This document shows, in pieces, positions 1 to 5,564 of a stretch of DNA of 7,586 bases; within the stretch, counting starts at the first letter, position 1; the number at the start of each line of letters is the position of its first letter. This DNA comes from an uncultured Bacilli bacterium. Lineage in GTDB: Bacteria > Bacillota_I > Bacilli_A > RF39 > UBA660. The notes under the pieces were generated by a model, which saw only the letters and a program-made list of their open reading frames with translations, was not told the origin of the DNA and ran no database searches. The stretch spans positions 1-7,586 of the forward strand of contig CALVYX010000040.1 in NCBI GenBank assembly GCA_944372315.1. The letters are read 5' to 3'. The position numbers and the translations under genes were made by a program.

Positions 1-22
1 TTTACCCACTTGATGTACTTAA

Positions 23-51
23 AGTATAACATAAAATTCTTAAATTACCAA
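23..51 (-). promoter_or_regulatory. Putative sigma-A promoter directed out of the left edge
   Basis: On the minus strand a TTGGTA box (46-51) lies exactly 17 nt before TATACT (23-28), which is preceded by TGT, giving an extended -10. Transcription would start near position 16 and leave the window leftward. No ribosome binding site or believable start codon is visible in the remaining bases, so the gene served lies beyond the edge. AT-rich DNA yields such matches by chance, so confidence is moderate. Confidence 0.4.
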
Positions 52-80
52 GAAAAATTTGATTTTATCAGAATTTATAT

Positions 81-107
81 AAAAAAAGCAATCAAAAGAT
101 TACTTTT
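81..107 (-). terminator. Rho-independent terminator of the pilin gene
   Basis: Read on the minus strand, AAAGTAATC (98-106) pairs with GATTGCTTT (85-93) over 9 bp, with one G-U wobble and a TTTT loop, followed by a run of T. It starts about 10 nt after the pilin stop codon. On the plus strand the wobble becomes a C-A mismatch, so the hairpin is better suited to the minus-strand transcript. Confidence 0.75.
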
Positions 108-115
108 AATAATTA

Positions 116-319
116 TTATGAACCTGTATCTTCGTCTTTACAGAAACCTTTTCCTGTTCCTCCACCATCATCATATACTTGACCCGCAATACCACAAGAA
201 GTCTTTGTTATAGCATCTTTCAAATAACCGCCAAATGTATTAATAATACCTATAATAATTACAGATATTAATGCTATAATTAAAACATATTCTACTAATG
301 CTTGACCTTTTTTGTTCAT
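116..319 (-). CDS. Flp/Fap-type type IVb pilin subunit
   Basis: A 67-residue prepilin-like protein. The very short leader MNKKG is followed by QALVEY, the type IVb signature: prepilin peptidase would cut after Gly5, leaving Glu at +5 and Tyr at +6 of the mature protein. A hydrophobic helix follows (about residues 11-29), then the GGYLKDAI segment typical of Flp pilins. The tail is rich in Gly and acidic residues and carries Cys42 and Cys60, which could form a disulfide once outside the cell; this pairing is inferred. Family members are secreted to the surface and polymerise into thin Tad/Flp pili used in adhesion. The start is supported by a GGTGAT Shine-Dalgarno just upstream. No tad assembly ATPase, secretin or prepilin peptidase gene is in the window. 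The gene has its own promoter and terminator, which fits an abundant structural subunit made from a single-gene transcript. Confidence 0.88.
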   Translation of the reverse strand: MNKKGQALVEYVLIIALISVIIIGIINTFGGYLKDAITKTSCGIAGQVYDDGGGTGKGFCKDEDTGS

Positions 320-350
320 CGATAATCACCATACCCTTTTATATAATTCA

Positions 351-379
351 ATTCTATAATGTTTTTTCACTTTTGTCAA
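351..379 (-). promoter_or_regulatory. Strong sigma-A promoter of the pilin gene
   Basis: On the minus strand a perfect -35 TTGACA (374-379) is separated by exactly 17 nt from TAGAAT (351-356), a 5/6 match to the -10 consensus. Transcription would start near 344, giving a leader of about 25 nt that contains the GGTGAT ribosome binding site. This is the best promoter match in the window. Confidence 0.75.
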
Positions 380-396
380 TTCGTAGTTTTATTTTT

Positions 397-436
397 TTAA
401 CAACATATAGTAAAGTTATGATTATTATGCTATAGT
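397..436 (+). promoter_or_regulatory. Candidate promoter(s) of the DUF192 gene
   Basis: Two overlapping options are visible. TTAACA (397-402) lies 17 nt before a weak GATTAT (420-425). Alternatively, TGCTATAGT (428-436) forms an extended -10 without a clear -35. The second would start transcription near 443, almost at the GGTGAT ribosome binding site (443-448), leaving a leader of only about 9 nt. The sequence does not decide between them. Confidence 0.35.
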
Positions 437-451
437 TATCTTGGTGATATT

Positions 452-772
452 ATGAAAATAATCATAGATAATAAGGAAATACCACTAAAAGAAGCAAATA
501 GTTTTTTTAAAAAATTAAAAGGATTTATGTTTACTAAAAATATTGATCACACATTAGTATTTAAAAACTGTAATGGAATTCATACTTTCTTTATGTTGAA
601 CAAAATAGATGTTATTTTAACAGATAAAGATAACAATATTTTATATTTATATCCTAATCTTAAAAAATGGAGAATTCTATTACCTAAAAAAAATGTATAT
701 TATACTTACGAATTACCAATAAATAGTATTAACAATTTAAAAATAAATACCAAATTAAAAGTTAAAGATTAA
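452..772 (+). CDS. DUF192 family protein
   Basis: A 106-residue protein that matches the DUF192 pattern. The N-terminal KKLKGFMF (about residues 21-28) corresponds to the family's R-x-x-GLM segment. The central NGIHTFFMLNKIDVILTD (about 41-58) matches the characteristic hydrophobic core in which a short strand is followed by 'IDVIFLD'. A second half with 'LPKKNVYYTYELP' follows. Length is normal for the single-domain form. There is no signal peptide, so it is probably cytoplasmic; many Gram-negative relatives are exported. The molecular function of DUF192 is unknown. The start is fixed by GGTGAT at 443-448. It is divergent from the pilin gene across a 132-nt intergenic region. A link to pilus biogenesis is possible from this position but unproven. 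Confidence 0.8.
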   Translation: MKIIIDNKEIPLKEANSFFKKLKGFMFTKNIDHTLVFKNCNGIHTFFMLNKIDVILTDKDNNILYLYPNLKKWRILLPKKNVYYTYELPINSINNLKINTKLKVKD

Positions 773-793
773 TCTAATTATCTTTAACTTTTA
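756..793. terminator. Bidirectional terminator between DUF192 and ZIP genes
   Basis: GTTAAAGAT (761-769) pairs perfectly with ATCTTTAAC (780-788). The stem is lengthened by AAAA/TTTT and a further T-A pair to about 14 bp (756-769 with 780-793). Runs of T lie on the 3' side on both strands (789-795 for plus, the complement of 752-760 for minus). It would end the DUF192 transcript and the convergent uppP-ZIP transcript. The left arm includes the last codons of DUF192 and the first base of its stop codon. Confidence 0.7.
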
Positions 794-806
794 TTATTAA
801 CTAGTT

Positions 807-1541
807 TTATATAAATACAGTTATTAATATTAGTATTACTCCTAATATTATTCCTGATGCTGCTATTTTTTTGTTTTTTATTTCTGTTATTTTAGGAAGA
901 AGCTCAAATACACTAATATAAATTAACATGCCTAAAGTAATACTTAATAATACCCCTAATATGATTTCATTAACTAAAATACCACTTAGAGCAGCCATAA
1001 TCAATCCACCTACAAAAGTAGATAATGAAACTAATAAAATGATAGCCCATGTTTTCTTTGCATTATTATTTGCTTTATACAGAGTGGATGCTATTACCAT
1101 TCCTAGTGGAATATTATGAAGTCCTACTCCTATACATATTAAAAGTCCGGTCTCTAAGGAATTACTTACTGTTGTATAAATAGCCATACCTTCAATAATA
1201 TTATGAAGAATTAATGCAATACTAGAAATTAATCCAATATGACTTAATTCTTCTTTTTCTTTTCCATCATGATCAGGAATAAATAAATCTAAAACTTTTA
1301 AAATAATAATTCCTGCTGCTACACCTAATACTGCTAGAAAAATTCCTAAACCAAAACTAAATTCAGAAATAAAGATTTCCTTTACTTCAGGAATTAAATC
1401 AACAAACATTAACATTACCATAACAGCAAACGCTAAACTTATAGAAAAATACACAAAATTTTTATTATTTTTACTTAAAAAAGTAATAAGTGCACCTATT
1501 ATAATAAATATTCCTAATCCTAGTGTAACTAATAATTCCAT
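807..1541 (-). CDS. ZIP-family divalent metal transporter
   Basis: A 244-residue protein with about eight hydrophobic helices, the usual size for bacterial ZIP/GufA-type carriers, which import Zn2+ and related divalent metals across the cytoplasmic membrane. Helix 2 carries the 'FVDLIPEV' segment (about 46-53). A short polar loop with Asp/His (PDHDGKEKEELSH, about 89-101) precedes helix 4, whose HNIIEG (113-118) matches the ZIP metal-site motif HNxPEG. Helix 5 has HNIPLG (142-147), where the usual glutamate is replaced by Leu146. A later helix contains 'YISVFELLP' with Glu213. The missing helix-5 glutamate should weaken or alter the binuclear metal centre, so substrate and direction of transport are uncertain. 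The start follows AAGGAGATATTAAT and lies 16 nt after the uppP stop, suggesting co-transcription with uppP. Confidence 0.85.
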   Translation of the reverse strand: MELLVTLGLGIFIIIGALITFLSKNNKNFVYFSISLAFAVMVMLMFVDLIPEVKEIFISEFSFGLGIFLAVLGVAAGIIILKVLDLFIPDHDGKEKEELSHIGLISSIALILHNIIEGMAIYTTVSNSLETGLLICIGVGLHNIPLGMVIASTLYKANNNAKKTWAIILLVSLSTFVGGLIMAALSGILVNEIILGVLLSITLGMLIYISVFELLPKITEIKNKKIAASGIILGVILILITVFI

Positions 1542-1557
1542 ATTAATATCTCCTTAT

Positions 1558-2358
1558 TTAAATTAAAGTCCAAATAATTACTATAATTCCTAATGCTAAG
1601 CGATACCACATGAATACTTGAAAATCATGTTTCTTTAAATATTTCATTAAAAATTTAATACATAGAATTCCTACTATGAATGATACTAATATTCCTACTG
1701 CAAAAATAGAAAAATTAGCCATAATAGCACCAATACTATCTTTAAGATCTAATATAACTGCTCCTAGAATAACTGGTGCTGATAAAAAGAAAGAAAATTT
1801 AGCAGCATCTTCTCTTTTTAATTTTAAACATCTTCCAGCAGCAATAGTGGTACCACTTCTTGAAAATCCTGGAATAAGAGCAAATACTTGACTACATCCA
1901 ATTAAAAATGCATCTTTTAATGTCAAATCACTAATGTCTCTTTTAGCTTTAAAATACCTATCCACTAAATAGATAATAATACCCATAACAATTAGGGCAC
2001 ATGCAATTAATATAAAATTACTTCTAATGGCATTTTCTATGACACTTTCAAATAATACTCCAAAAATAGCTGCTGGTATTGTTGCTACTATAATATACCA
2101 AAGAATCTTTCCTTCTTGGTCTTTTACTCCTTTAGTAAATCCTTTTTTAATCATAGTAATAAAATCTTTAAAAAAATAAATTCCTATTGCTAAAAGTGTT
2201 CCAAAATGTAATGCTATATCGAAACTCATAGCAATATCACTACTAATATTAGAACCAATCCCAAATAAATCTCTAAAAATAATTAAATGTGCTGAAGATG
2301 AAATTGGTAAAAATTCCGCTATTCCTTGAATAAATCCTAAAATAATAACTGATAACAT
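1558..2358 (-). CDS. uppP: Undecaprenyl-diphosphate phosphatase (UppP/BacA)
   Basis: This integral membrane enzyme removes a phosphate from undecaprenyl diphosphate, regenerating the lipid carrier used for peptidoglycan and other envelope polymers; overproduction of the family gives bacitracin resistance. At 266 residues the length is typical. Both family signatures are present: the (E/Q)xxxE motif as Q11...E15, followed by FLPISSSAHL with Ser20-22 and His24, and the second motif PGFSRSGTT at 163-171 with Arg167. About eight hydrophobic helices are evident. The start is supported by GGAGG a short distance upstream. It sits between the lon-linked unknown gene (53 nt) and the ZIP gene (16 nt). 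Its presence implies a cell that builds wall or surface polymers, which argues against a wall-less mollicute. Confidence 0.95.
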   Translation of the reverse strand: MLSVIILGFIQGIAEFLPISSSAHLIIFRDLFGIGSNISSDIAMSFDIALHFGTLLAIGIYFFKDFITMIKKGFTKGVKDQEGKILWYIIVATIPAAIFGVLFESVIENAIRSNFILIACALIVMGIIIYLVDRYFKAKRDISDLTLKDAFLIGCSQVFALIPGFSRSGTTIAAGRCLKLKREDAAKFSFFLSAPVILGAVILDLKDSIGAIMANFSIFAVGILVSFIVGILCIKFLMKYLKKHDFQVFMWYRLALGIIVIIWTLI

Positions 2359-2374
2359 TATACATCCTCCCTAT

Positions 2375-2393
2375 TTATACTTATTCAGTATAA
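2375..2393. repeat. Perfect 7-bp inverted repeat over the uppP -10 region
   Basis: TTATACT (2375-2381) and AGTATAA (2387-2393) form a perfect inverted repeat around the 5-nt spacer TATTC. The right arm coincides with the putative uppP -10 hexamer. No T-run follows on either strand, so it is not a standard terminator. It could be an operator or a chance product of AT-rich sequence. Confidence 0.45.
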
Positions 2394-2395
2394 CA
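2387..2395 (-). promoter_or_regulatory. Extended -10 promoter of uppP
   Basis: On the minus strand TGT is followed directly by TATACT (2387-2392), a TGn extended -10 with a 5/6 hexamer. No good -35 lies 16-18 nt upstream; a TTGGTA exists but is 20 nt away and falls at the end of the preceding gene. Transcription would begin near 2380, leaving about 21 nt before the start codon. Read-through from lon is an alternative source of transcript. Confidence 0.45.
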
Positions 2396-2411
2396 CATAA
2401 AAATTATTTTT

Positions 2412-3086
2412 TTACCAAAATTTTCTTATTTCGAGTATTTTTTCAGAAGTTGGATACATTTTATCTAATTCTTTAGTAATTTCTCTAGCGTTTTTTCGAT
2501 CATTTCGATTATAAAATTTACTTCCCTCAGAAATAATTTCCCTAGTAGTATCTAAAATATCAGAATCAGAATAAAAACAAGGAAAATATTTTAACATAAA
2601 CAAGGTCGTATGTAAAAAAGTGGGATTACTTGACAATGCTCCTACACATTTTTCACTATTAATAAGTGTATCTATATTACGGTAATTAAAGATGATAATA
2701 TCACTTAATTTGATATTAGGATCTTTAATCCCCAACTTATCACGTTCTTTTTTTATAGCTATGGATCCTATAGCATCTTTATTAGCATTATCGTTTTGAT
2801 AATAATTATCTAATTTAGTTAATAACGTGGCTTCTTGAATAGCCGTACAAGGTGTCAATCTTAAACGATATTCTCTACGTCCAAACAATAATATATCTAC
2901 TAATTTTGATAAATTTTCTCCTTCCAGCATATAAAAATATTTATCGTTTTTATCTAAAAATATATTAAAAGAGTGAACAAAATCTCCAAATTTATCTAAA
3001 TTAAATAATTCACTTTCCATTTCACTACTACTCTTTTGTATAAATTCATATTGGTATTTTAATAATTGTAGTATTTCTTCTTTCAT
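2412..3086 (-). CDS. Unrecognised protein encoded immediately downstream of lon
   Basis: I do not recognise this 224-residue protein. It has no signal peptide or transmembrane segment and looks mostly helical and soluble. The N-terminal third is rich in acidic and aromatic residues (KYQYEF, about 10-15; KNDKYFYMLEGENL, about 46-59). A charged stretch follows, with ILLFGRREYRLRLTP at about 65-79. The C-terminal 35 residues (about 190-224) resemble a TPR-like helix pair: FYNRNDRKNAREI, then a turn with YPTSEK. Cysteines at 80, 147 and 170 are scattered and form no obvious metal motif. The start is well supported: GGGAGG lies inside the last codons of lon, and the ATG is only 3 nt after the lon stop, so translation is likely coupled. 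Co-production with Lon suggests a role near proteolysis or stress, but that is inference from position only. Confidence 0.8.
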   Translation of the reverse strand: MKEEILQLLKYQYEFIQKSSSEMESELFNLDKFGDFVHSFNIFLDKNDKYFYMLEGENLSKLVDILLFGRREYRLRLTPCTAIQEATLLTKLDNYYQNDNANKDAIGSIAIKKERDKLGIKDPNIKLSDIIIFNYRNIDTLINSEKCVGALSSNPTFLHTTLFMLKYFPCFYSDSDILDTTREIISEGSKFYNRNDRKNAREITKELDKMYPTSEKILEIRKFW

Positions 3087-3089
3087 ATT

Positions 3090-5402
3090 TTACCTCCCTT
3101 TAATCTTTTTAAAAATTTCTTGATAATTATCAACAAAGATGATTTCCAATTCATCTTTGACATCTTTTGGTACTTCTTTTAAATCTTTTTCATTTTGTTT
3201 AGGCAAGAATACTTTTTTTATATTCGCCCTATGTGCCCCAATTAATTTTTCTTTTATTCCTCCTATTGGTAAGACTTTACCACGAAGAGTCATTTCTCCA
3301 GTCATACTAATATTAGATGGAATTAGAGTATTAGTAAATAGACTAAGTAGTGCTGTAGTAATAGCAACTCCTGCACTTGGTCCTTCTTTAGGGACTGCTC
3401 CTTCAGGAACATGAAGATGAATATCAATATTTTCTAAATAATTAATATCTATTTGATATTCTTTACAATTAGCTTTAATATAACTAAGAGCAATCCTTGC
3501 AGATTCTCTCATAACATCCCCCAAAGAACCAGTTAATATCAATTCTCCTTTGCCAGGAAATGAGGTTACTTCAATTGGTAAGATATCTCCTCCATATGGC
3601 GTATAAGCAAGCCCATTTACCACTCCTATTTGTGATGTATTCTCATTATCTGTATAAAAATATTTTTTACTTCCTAAATATTTTTCTAAATTATTATTAT
3701 CTATCTTATAATTTTTCTTATTATTATTTAAAATTTTCTCTTTCACAACTTTTCTTAAAATAGTAGCAATCATTCTTTCTAATTCACGAACTCCTGCTTC
3801 TTTTGTATAATTTCTTATAATAGCGAATATTGCTTCATTAGTAAAAGTTATTTTATCATTTACAAGGCCATGTTCCTCTATTAAGTTTTTTATTAAATAA
3901 TTTTTAGCGATATCAAATTTCTCATATTCTGTATAAGAAGATAATTCGATTATTTCTAAACGATCTCTTAATTCTTCAGGAATTTGATCTAGATAATTAG
4001 CAGTAGCAATAAACATAACATTACTAAGATCAAACTCTTCTTCAATATAATGATCAGTAAAATTTTTATTTTGTTCTTTATCTAATACTTCTAATAAACT
4101 AGAAGCCGGATCTCCTTTAATATCTTTTGTCATCTTATCAATTTCATCGATGATAAAAACAGGATTGCTAACTCCAGCTTTTTTCATACCTTGAATAATT
4201 AAACCTGGAGCGGCACCAATATATGTTCTTCTGTGCCCTACTATTTCAGCTTCATCATTTACTCCACCTACTGATATTTTGGTCCATTTTCTCTTTAAGC
4301 TATCTGCAATACTTTTAGCAAGTGAAGTTTTTCCTACTCCGGGAGGACCTACTAGACATATAATTGGACTTCTTAAATTATTAGTATTTTGTTTGACAGC
4401 TAAATACTCTAAAATTCTCTCTTTAACAGAATCTAATGCATAATGAGTGCTATCTAATATACTTTTTACTTTATTTAGATCATTATTATCTTTCGTAAAC
4501 TTATGCCATGGAAGTTTTAATAACCAATCAATATAAGTTCTAATCATACCTAATTCTGGTGAATTAGGATTACAAGTTGAATAACGATTTAATTCACTTA
4601 ATAATTTCTTTCGTACTTTACTAGGGCAATCTAATTTCTCAATTTCTTCTTTTAAATTATCTATCTCATTATCCTTATCATTAACATCCCCTAGTTCTTC
4701 TTTAATAACTCGAATTTTCTCACGTAAAACAAATTCTTTTTGACTATCATCTAGTTGTTTACTGACTTCTTCTTCTATTTGTTTTTCTAATTTTAAAATT
4801 TCCATATCGCGATTAATATCATCTAAAATCATTTTAACTCTAGAAGTAGAAGATACTTCTTCTAAATATTCTATTTTACGATCAAGTGTGGTTGGAAGAA
4901 AAAGTGCTACTATGTCAGTTAATTTATCTATATCACTAATACCTGCTGTCTGAGATAGAACAGTATTAGACATATAAGGGACTTCTTTTACATAAACCTC
5001 AACATGTTTCATTAAACTTCTAGCATACGCTAATTCTTCTTTTAATTCTAATTCTTCTTTTGGAATATTACTAATCATCGCTTCATAAATATTATCTTCT
5101 TTATTATATGTATGAATTCTAACACGATTAACACCAGATAAAATAATTCTTGTTTTACCATTAGGCATGTCAATTTTCATTTTAATACTAGCTACTATTC
5201 CTATTTTAGGTAATTCACTAATATCAGGATCTATTTCTAAATTATCTTTAGGATTGACAACTAATAAATTATTATTATAATAAGACTCTGCTAAAGATAG
5301 TAATTTCTTATCATTATCACTTTCAAATTCAAGACGCATTTCGCTATGAGGGAATAAAACCATGTTACGTATTAAAAGTACAGGTAGATTTGTTTTAATC
5401 AT
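3090..5402 (-). CDS. lon: ATP-dependent protease Lon (endopeptidase La)
   Basis: Cytoplasmic AAA+ serine protease that unfolds and degrades damaged and short-lived regulatory proteins. The 770-residue length is typical of bacterial LonA. Domain order: substrate-binding N domain (about 5-195), helical/coiled-coil region (about 195-300), ATPase (about 345-560) and protease domain (about 590-768). The Walker A box GPPGVGKT is at 352-359, Walker B ends in Asp419-Glu420, sensor-1 is Asn469 in ATAN, a likely arginine finger is Arg481, and the sensor-2 motif GVRELER includes Arg539. The catalytic dyad is Ser676 in EGPSAG and Lys719 in GGIKEKL, 43 residues apart as in characterised Lon enzymes. A GGAGGG ribosome binding site fixes the start. 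It is the first gene of a run with the 224-residue gene and perhaps uppP and ZIP. I see no CIRCE or CtsR box upstream, so heat-shock control by those repressors is not indicated. Confidence 0.98.
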   Translation of the reverse strand: MIKTNLPVLLIRNMVLFPHSEMRLEFESDNDKKLLSLAESYYNNNLLVVNPKDNLEIDPDISELPKIGIVASIKMKIDMPNGKTRIILSGVNRVRIHTYNKEDNIYEAMISNIPKEELELKEELAYARSLMKHVEVYVKEVPYMSNTVLSQTAGISDIDKLTDIVALFLPTTLDRKIEYLEEVSSTSRVKMILDDINRDMEILKLEKQIEEEVSKQLDDSQKEFVLREKIRVIKEELGDVNDKDNEIDNLKEEIEKLDCPSKVRKKLLSELNRYSTCNPNSPELGMIRTYIDWLLKLPWHKFTKDNNDLNKVKSILDSTHYALDSVKERILEYLAVKQNTNNLRSPIICLVGPPGVGKTSLAKSIADSLKRKWTKISVGGVNDEAEIVGHRRTYIGAAPGLIIQGMKKAGVSNPVFIIDEIDKMTKDIKGDPASSLLEVLDKEQNKNFTDHYIEEEFDLSNVMFIATANYLDQIPEELRDRLEIIELSSYTEYEKFDIAKNYLIKNLIEEHGLVNDKITFTNEAIFAIIRNYTKEAGVRELERMIATILRKVVKEKILNNNKKNYKIDNNNLEKYLGSKKYFYTDNENTSQIGVVNGLAYTPYGGDILPIEVTSFPGKGELILTGSLGDVMRESARIALSYIKANCKEYQIDINYLENIDIHLHVPEGAVPKEGPSAGVAITTALLSLFTNTLIPSNISMTGEMTLRGKVLPIGGIKEKLIGAHRANIKKVFLPKQNEKDLKEVPKDVKDELEIIFVDNYQEIFKKIKGR

Positions 5403-5432
5403 AGAATCCCTCCTCTCAAAACCATGTTTTTT

Positions 5433-5461
5433 ATTATAATCACTTGACAGAGAAATTGCAA
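5433..5461 (-). promoter_or_regulatory. Sigma-A promoter of lon
   Basis: On the minus strand TTGCAA (5456-5461) lies exactly 17 nt before a perfect TATAAT (5433-5438). Transcription would start near 5426, giving a leader of about 24 nt that contains the GGAGGG site. Confidence 0.65.
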
Positions 5462-5488
5462 CCTATCTGACACTTTTTTACAAGTTAA

Positions 5489-5512
5489 AAATTACCATTT
5501 TTAAATGGATTT
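5489..5512. repeat. Inverted repeat in the divergent lon / membrane-protein control region
   Basis: CCATTT (5495-5500) and AAATGG (5503-5508) are perfect inverted arms around TT. The outer AAAT (5489-5492) and ATTT (5509-5512) add four pairs across a 2-nt bulge. The element lies between the two divergent promoters and lacks a following T-run, so an operator is more likely than a terminator. Chance in AT-rich DNA cannot be excluded. Confidence 0.4.
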
Positions 5513-5536
5513 CATTAGCGTAGTCAATAATTTTTA

Positions 5537-5545
5537 TGTTATAAT
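5537..5545 (+). promoter_or_regulatory. Extended -10 promoter of the DUF2238-like gene
   Basis: TGT followed by a perfect TATAAT (5540-5545) makes a strong extended -10; no good -35 is present. The start point would fall near 5552, immediately before the GAGGTG ribosome binding site (5553-5558), so the leader would be only about 13 nt long. Confidence 0.6.
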
Positions 5546-5564
5546 TTTTTTCGAGGTGTAGTTT

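Noticed and set aside
1..32. Minus-strand ATG at 30-32 opening a frame out of the window
   Set aside because: No Shine-Dalgarno precedes it and the ATG overlaps the spacer of the promoter-like element, so a start there is not supported.
10..213. 67-residue plus-strand open frame
   Set aside because: It lies mostly antisense to the well-supported pilin, spans its terminator, has no good ribosome binding site and shows AT-driven low-complexity composition.
928..1119. Plus-strand frame inside the ZIP gene
   Set aside because: Antisense shadow of a clearly homologous transporter with no ribosome binding site.
2396..2412. AAAAAT/AATTTTT pairing after the 224-residue gene as a terminator
   Set aside because: The stem is pure A-T and not followed by a proper T-run, so it would not be stable enough to count.
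3139..3414. 91-residue plus-strand frame inside lon
   Set aside because: It is the antisense shadow of the conserved Lon protease domain, which includes the catalytic serine and lysine.
5444..5449. Perfect TTGACA on the plus strand as a -35 for the membrane gene
   Set aside because: No -10-like hexamer lies 16-18 nt downstream and the gene start is more than 110 nt away; the extended -10 at 5537-5545 is a better candidate.
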